Shown here: positions 59,716 through 64,000 of the stretch, piece after piece
Numbering within the stretch: position 1 is the stretch's first letter
How the letters are laid out: each line of letters starts with the position of its first letter
The notes under the pieces: generated by a model
Seen by the model: the letters and a program-made list of their open reading frames with translations, nothing else
Told to the model about the DNA's origin: nothing
Databases searched by the model: none
Assembly (NCBI GenBank): GCA_023627715.1
Contig: JAMAHW010000069.1
Coordinates: 124,001 to 188,000, forward strand
Direction of reading: 5' to 3'
DNA: 64,000 bases
DNA from: Periconia sp. R9002
Taxonomy: Eukaryota; Ascomycota; Dothideomycetes; Pleosporales; Periconiaceae
Translations under genes and position numbers: made by a program

Positions 59716-60411
59716 ATGTCGTCCACCGAGCAAACGTACGTCACTCTCTTTATTCCCTTCTCAATGCCATCCTTCTGTTCTTTCATTTCACAAATGCTAA
59801 TTGCTTCGCAGCTTCATCGCTATCAAGCCTGACGGCGTCCAGGTACGCTTCACCGCAACATACTCACCATGCAACTCTCATTGCCAATGGTCGAATGCAA
59901 AATCTATCAACAGCAAGCTGATCATAACCTATAACAGCGCGGCCTCGTCGGTCCCATCATCTCCCGCTTCGAGAACCGCGGCTTCAAGCTCGTGGCCCTC
60001 AAGCTCGTCACTCCCTCCAAGGAGCACCTCGAGAAGCACTACGCCGATTTGAGCGACAAGCCCTTCTTCCCCGGACTGATTGCCTGTACGTCCTCACTTC
60101 TGCTCCATTCTCATCTCTCTAGCATTCCCACTAACTAAATTGCAGACATGGGCTCCGGTCCCGTGGCCGCCATGGTCTGGGAAGGCCGTGACGCCGTCAA
60201 GACCGGCCGTACCATCTTGGGCGCCACCAACCCCTTGGCCTCCGCCCCCGGCACCATCCGTGGTGACTACGCCATCGACGTCGGCCGCAACGTGTGCCAC
60301 GGATCCGACTCCGTCGAGAACGCCAAGAAGGAGATTGCCCTCTGGTTCAAGGACGGCGAGGTGCAGAGCTGGAAGAGCGCCCAGTTCGACTGGGTCTACG
60401 AGAAGCCTTAG
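59716..60411 (+). CDS. NDK1: Nucleoside diphosphate kinase
   Basis: Transfers the gamma phosphate from ATP to other nucleoside diphosphates through a phosphohistidine. Four exons: 59716-59735, 59812-59842, 59938-60085 and 60146-60411, giving 154 residues, the standard length. Visible residues: [15 protein letters not shown] at the N-terminus, the catalytic His118 in [18 protein letters not shown], and the end [13 protein letters not shown]. Phases agree at each junction. The first exon codes for only six residues and part of a seventh. Codon use is strongly C-ending, which suggests high expression. Divergent from glucosidase II and convergent with the next gene. Confidence 0.97.
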
Positions 60412-60870
60412 ATTACTGATGGAGTGATTTGTGGCTAACAGGCTGGCTGGCTTGAGCTCTGATATATCGTGCGGTCTTGATGAGTGATTGGTCCGTCAGT
60501 TGGTATCGGGACTGCTTTGTGTTTCTTGACGGAGGTTTGATGTGTGGTTGTGGAGCGGGAGAGTTGATTAAGCTTCTTATCCTCTAAGACAGATGCGAAG
60601 GGACTGTTCCCTTTGCGTCTCGTGAAGAAAAAGAAGCTGGTACCTCTCTCCCCTCAATCGACCGAGACACAAACGCCGACTGGATTCGGAAGACTGTCAC
60701 GACCAAAAAAAGTTAAAAACAGAAATGAAACGAAACGACATGATGTGAACATGGAACACAAATTCCTTGAAATATTCTCCTCTATGCCACCCTATGCCGT
60801 GATGTGACGTGATATTCATACATGTACCCGAAAAAGATTGACCCAAGATTCCAAACACACCCGCACTAGA
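60412..60870. other. Convergent intergenic region
   Basis: 459 bp between the stops of NDK1 (plus) and the OB-fold protein (minus), presumably both 3' UTRs. No gene or repeat of note. Confidence 0.55.
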
Positions 60871-63800
60871 TCAAGCGCCCTCACCCCCATCCCTCTTCTC
60901 CATCCCCCTAGTAACAACCCCAACCTTACCCTGCTCCTCCTTCTCCTTCTCCCGCTCCTCCAACTCCCCCTTGACACCCCCCAAAAACCACGCCCTCAAC
61001 CTCTTAACCTCCCTCCATTCCCCCTCCCCGCTCTCCACCCCAGGCCCGAGAACCTCCTCCCTAGCCTTGACCTCAGCAAACTCGCCACGTCCTTTACCCC
61101 AAAGCATCTTGGAGTACCGCCATACACACCAACCCGAGTCCTCACCACTGACAAGCTGGGGTCTCCTATTCAAGCTCTTGACTGCAAACGCTCGCAATAG
61201 CACCACATCGCCCACCTCCGCGACCGGCAGCGCAGTCGCGTACGGGCGGAAGACTTGCACGGTGGTAGTGGCGGGGTAGGACGATAGGTCTGTGACGTGG
61301 AGCGTCGTGTGGTGATGTTTTGGACCCTTGGGGGCTTTTTGGGGCGGTGTGGTGGGGGATGTAACGAGGGCGAGGACATCTGGGTGTGACGAAGAGTGGA
61401 ATTGGGAGGAGCGGTTGAGGAAGAACGGAAGGTCTTTTAGAGGGGTGTAGTAGGCTATTGGGGTGGATAGGCCGACGGAGGGTGGTTCGGGTTTAGGTGC
61501 TGTGATGGCGGGCGCGGTGGAGGTGGTGTCGACAGCAGTGATAGACGCGTTGGAGGAGTCCACGTTGGGTGAGGCGGAGCGAGACTTTGGACCCGTGGTG
61601 ATAGCTTCTTGACTGACAACGGGCTTCTCTGGTTCAGTGTCGGCTTCCTCCACCATTTTGAATGAGCGCAAACCCGCGGACGTGGTTTGCGTGAGCTGCG
61701 GTGTGATCGGCATACTTGGCTCTTGCGGAGCAGCAAAGACTGGCAATTGTGATGTTGAGGTCTGTTGGGTGGCTTCTGGAGTCACGAGCGTACTGCTTTC
61801 CACAATGGATTGGTTTTTGGCAGAACGGGACCGAGTCTGTGTGGCGGGCGGTGAGCTGGCTTCGTTGAAACTGGAAGTCAAAAATGAGCTGGCTTTTTCG
61901 CCTTCACCTTCCTCGTGTGATATCGAACGGAGGTCGCCAAGAACCCTTTTGGGCGTCGGACCTTCCGATACCTCATCATTGTCTGTGGAAAGATCCATCA
62001 GCAGCCGGCGCGACCTTCTTGGGGTGCGGGATACTAGATCGGCAGTGACTTTTGAGGATTGAGAGGCAGAACCCAGTTTGGCTCCAGGCGGGGAAGAAGC
62101 CATGTCAGAATTTCCATCATTTGCTAGCTCAGGTTCCTTTACTGCTGAATCCATACCTAGGACATCCGTTCTTGGTTCTTCTGGTTGTCTATCGTCAGTA
62201 AACGATCTGGCGATCACCGTCCATTCATCGGAGTGTTGAACAGTGGACAATGAATTCTCGGAATGCAGGCTACCTTCTTCAGAGTCCTTGACGTAGGCTA
62301 CGTTTGAGAACTTGCCTTGAGATGCGCCCAGTTCCTGCGAAGGTTGAAAGCTCCAGTGCGGAAATTCCGAATATGTAGAGGTAAACGACGCCTCAGGAGC
62401 TATTTGACTATTGTTTTCAATTGATCCAATAGATTTTTGCTGCGCAGCTCTTTTGCGAGACTTAGTCGGTGTTTGTTCTATGCTCTTGCTCTTTGTAGGA
62501 GAATATGGTTTTGAATGAGATCGAAGATTGTAGGACGATGATGGGGTTGGAGATGTGGCAAAACTTGATCTCGTCGCAGAAGGTGAACGAGTTGTTTGAG
62601 CAATGGAATCAAGCGACTGCCTTCCTCTATGCGTTCGGGATGTACGATGGATTACCGACGTCTCTGGCGACGACATCAACTTTGTCTTCGAGCGGGTGTT
62701 CCTCGCTGGAGCAGTAGCTGGTACCGACACTACATGGCTCTCATCCAGCTTCTCATCGTCCGGAATCTCAATGAGCATTTTCTCTGGAGATTCGTGCTCA
62801 TGCTCTCCAGACTCTCTTTCCTCAACCTCTTTTGAGGACGCCTCTTGTTGTGTTGAATGCAATGTGCCATCCTCCTCGATAGACTCGACTTTGATGTCCG
62901 GGTCGCGGTCCTCAGACTTATCCTCTTCTCCCTGATCCATATGATTTCGAGCAGTTGATATATCGGACTTGGACTCAGCGCCTACCAGTTGGGGCTCATC
63001 AATGGTCGCATTTTCCATAAGCTCTTCTTCATCGCTCTCATCGCTCTCGTCACTAGGGCCAAGATCAATGATTTCCGTTATTTCGATGGGGGTAGTTGGG
63101 GCATCTGCATCGTGAGCTGGAGAGTGCACATTCTGTATACCCGGCATCTGTTGTGACTCAGTATCAGTCAATGCAGATGGTACATTCTCCTCTAGTCTGT
63201 CATCTCTGCCATCGCCATTTGAATCCTCGTCTTGTCTATTGATGAGTGCATTACTCTCATCGAGATCCTTGGACTCATGCGTAGGTTCTGTTTTGGTTTC
63301 TTCAAGCAGATCTACCTGCACAGAGCTAGATGGCTCAGCAGCAACATTGTATACTGTTCCATGTTCAGCCGGAGTTGACTCGATGGGAAGGTTCATGTTT
63401 GAATCCTGAACCTCCTCGCGGGTAACCTCCCCACTTGTAGCAACGAGGCTCGTAGTCTGGGCTGCGCCTTCTACCTCGTTTGCAACATGTTCTTGGGTCA
63501 TGCCCGAAATTTCCAGGCTCGATTCCTGATCAACATGTTCATCTTCGGCATTCTGGGTCTCCGTAGTCGGAAGCATTGAAGAGAAAGCGGATCCATCCAA
63601 GCCAAACGTGAAACGAACATCCGAGAAAGCGGACTCGTGAAAAGCTGGAGCTTTCGAGGAACTAACGGAGCTATAGAAACTCGTGTCTACTGAGTTAGCG
63701 TTGTGAGAGATGTGTTCTTCCTCAACTTCAGTCCGCGAACCCAGTTGCGATTGCTCGGCGTGTTCGAGATACGATGTAAGAGACCCTTCCTGTTCATCAG

Positions 63801-64000
63801 GAAATGGAGAGGGCATGGGTAAAGTGGATGAATCGAGCGGTCTCAAATTCGGACTCTTGGGTTCATGTCCAATCGGAGTTAATATGCCAGGAGCTGGAGT
63901 GATTGGAAAATCAGTCTGAAGCAGAGGTAGCATCGGGGGAGCCATGACAACCTGAGCTTGTTCGTCATCCACAATTCCTGGGGCTTCAAAATTTTCTGTC
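60871..64000 (-). CDS. Long acidic protein with C-terminal POT1/Cdc13-like OB fold (N-terminus off the right edge)
   Basis: The frame is open from the right edge to a stop at 60871, at least 1,040 residues; the true start is outside. Most of it is disordered, rich in Ser, Glu, Asp and Thr, with acidic runs (DESDESDEEELMEN) and basic Ser/Arg patches (RNTRSKTK, TPRRSRRLLMD, TRSRSAKNQS). The C-terminal 190 or so residues are ordered: PIAYYTPLKDLPFFLNRSS, DVLALVTSPTTPPQKAPKG, TLHVTDLSS, VQVFRPYATALPVAEVGDVV, LLRAFAVKSLNRR, SGWCVWRYS. This matches my memory of the telomeric ssDNA-binding OB domain of POT1/Cdc13 proteins, seen in filamentous fungi at the end of long proteins. A telomere role is inference. 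Confidence 0.8.
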   Translation of the reverse strand, partial: TENFEAPGIVDDEQAQVVMAPPMLPLLQTDFPITPAPGILTPIGHEPKSPNLRPLDSSTLPMPSPFPDEQEGSLTSYLEHAEQSQLGSRTEVEEEHISHNANSVDTSFYSSVSSSKAPAFHESAFSDVRFTFGLDGSAFSSMLPTTETQNAEDEHVDQESSLEISGMTQEHVANEVEGAAQTTSLVATSGEVTREEVQDSNMNLPIESTPAEHGTVYNVAAEPSSSVQVDLLEETKTEPTHESKDLDESNALINRQDEDSNGDGRDDRLEENVPSALTDTESQQMPGIQNVHSPAHDADAPTTPIEITEIIDLGPSDESDESDEEELMENATIDEPQLVGAESKSDISTARNHMDQGEEDKSEDRDPDIKVESIEEDGTLHSTQQEASSKEVEERESGEHEHESPEKMLIEIPDDEKLDESHVVSVPATAPARNTRSKTKLMSSPETSVIHRTSRTHRGRQSLDSIAQTTRSPSATRSSFATSPTPSSSYNLRSHSKPYSPTKSKSIEQTPTKSRKRAAQQKSIGSIENNSQIAPEASFTSTYSEFPHWSFQPSQELGASQGKFSNVAYVKDSEEGSLHSENSLSTVQHSDEWTVIARSFTDDRQPEEPRTDVLGMDSAVKEPELANDGNSDMASSPPGAKLGSASQSSKVTADLVSRTPRRSRRLLMDLSTDNDEVSEGPTPKRVLGDLRSISHEEGEGEKASSFLTSSFNEASSPPATQTRSRSAKNQSIVESSTLVTPEATQQTSTSQLPVFAAPQEPSMPITPQLTQTTSAGLRSFKMVEEADTEPEKPVVSQEAITTGPKSRSASPNVDSSNASITAVDTTSTAPAITAPKPEPPSVGLSTPIAYYTPLKDLPFFLNRSSQFHSSSHPDVLALVTSPTTPPQKAPKGPKHHHTTLHVTDLSSYPATTTVQVFRPYATALPVAEVGDVVLLRAFAVKSLNRRPQLVSGEDSGWCVWRYSKMLWGKGRGEFAEVKAREEVLGPGVESGEGEWREVKRLRAWFLGGVKGELEEREKEKEEQGKVGVVTRGMEKRDGGEGA

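Overview
This is a chromosome fragment of a filamentous ascomycete (Pezizomycotina). The gene set (ELO, COX6, RTS1/B56, glucosidase II, a C-domain-bearing polyketide synthase relic) and the overall style fit a Dothideomycete, possibly Pleosporales; that placement is inference. Genes carry many short introns, about 47-105 bp (two reach about 150-190 bp), with GTRNGT donors, CTAAC-like branch sites and YAG acceptors. There are long pyrimidine-rich leaders and no operons. I saw no rRNA, tRNA or CRISPR.

Left block (1-34 kb) is conserved housekeeping: TRA1 (minus, cut by the left edge before its kinase domain), ADE6 (minus), TFC1 of TFIIIC (minus), divergent RTS1/PP2A-B56 (plus), a fatty-acid elongase (plus), COX6 (plus), a KRE2/MNT1-type mannosyltransferase (minus), and a gamma-tubulin complex GCP5-like gene (plus) sharing a 311-bp promoter with it.

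Middle block (about 34-52 kb) is accessory and gene-poor. It holds an unusual Cys-rich N-terminus plus AT-hook protein, a small membrane ORF beside it, a long non-coding stretch with decayed repeats, and a badly broken polyketide synthase relic at 38.77-44.59 kb. The relic keeps recognisable AT, DH, structural and catalytic KR, ACP and condensation pieces but no KS. It is followed by one poly-Q protein of unknown function and nearly 5 kb with no convincing gene.

Right block (52-64 kb) has a small atypical short-chain dehydrogenase, a seven-exon NAD(P)-binding epimerase/NmrA-like gene, glucosidase II alpha (minus) divergent from nucleoside diphosphate kinase (plus), and a long acidic protein ending in a POT1/Cdc13-like OB fold, cut by the right edge.

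The genes do not form one pathway. Two (mannosyltransferase and glucosidase II) act on secretory glycoproteins, and three (TRA1, TFC1, AT-hook protein) are chromatin or transcription proteins. The most unusual features are the decayed synthase with a terminal C domain, the Cys-cluster/AT-hook protein, and two short spliced-transcript candidates (about 26.9-27.1 kb plus, and 51.6-51.8 kb minus).
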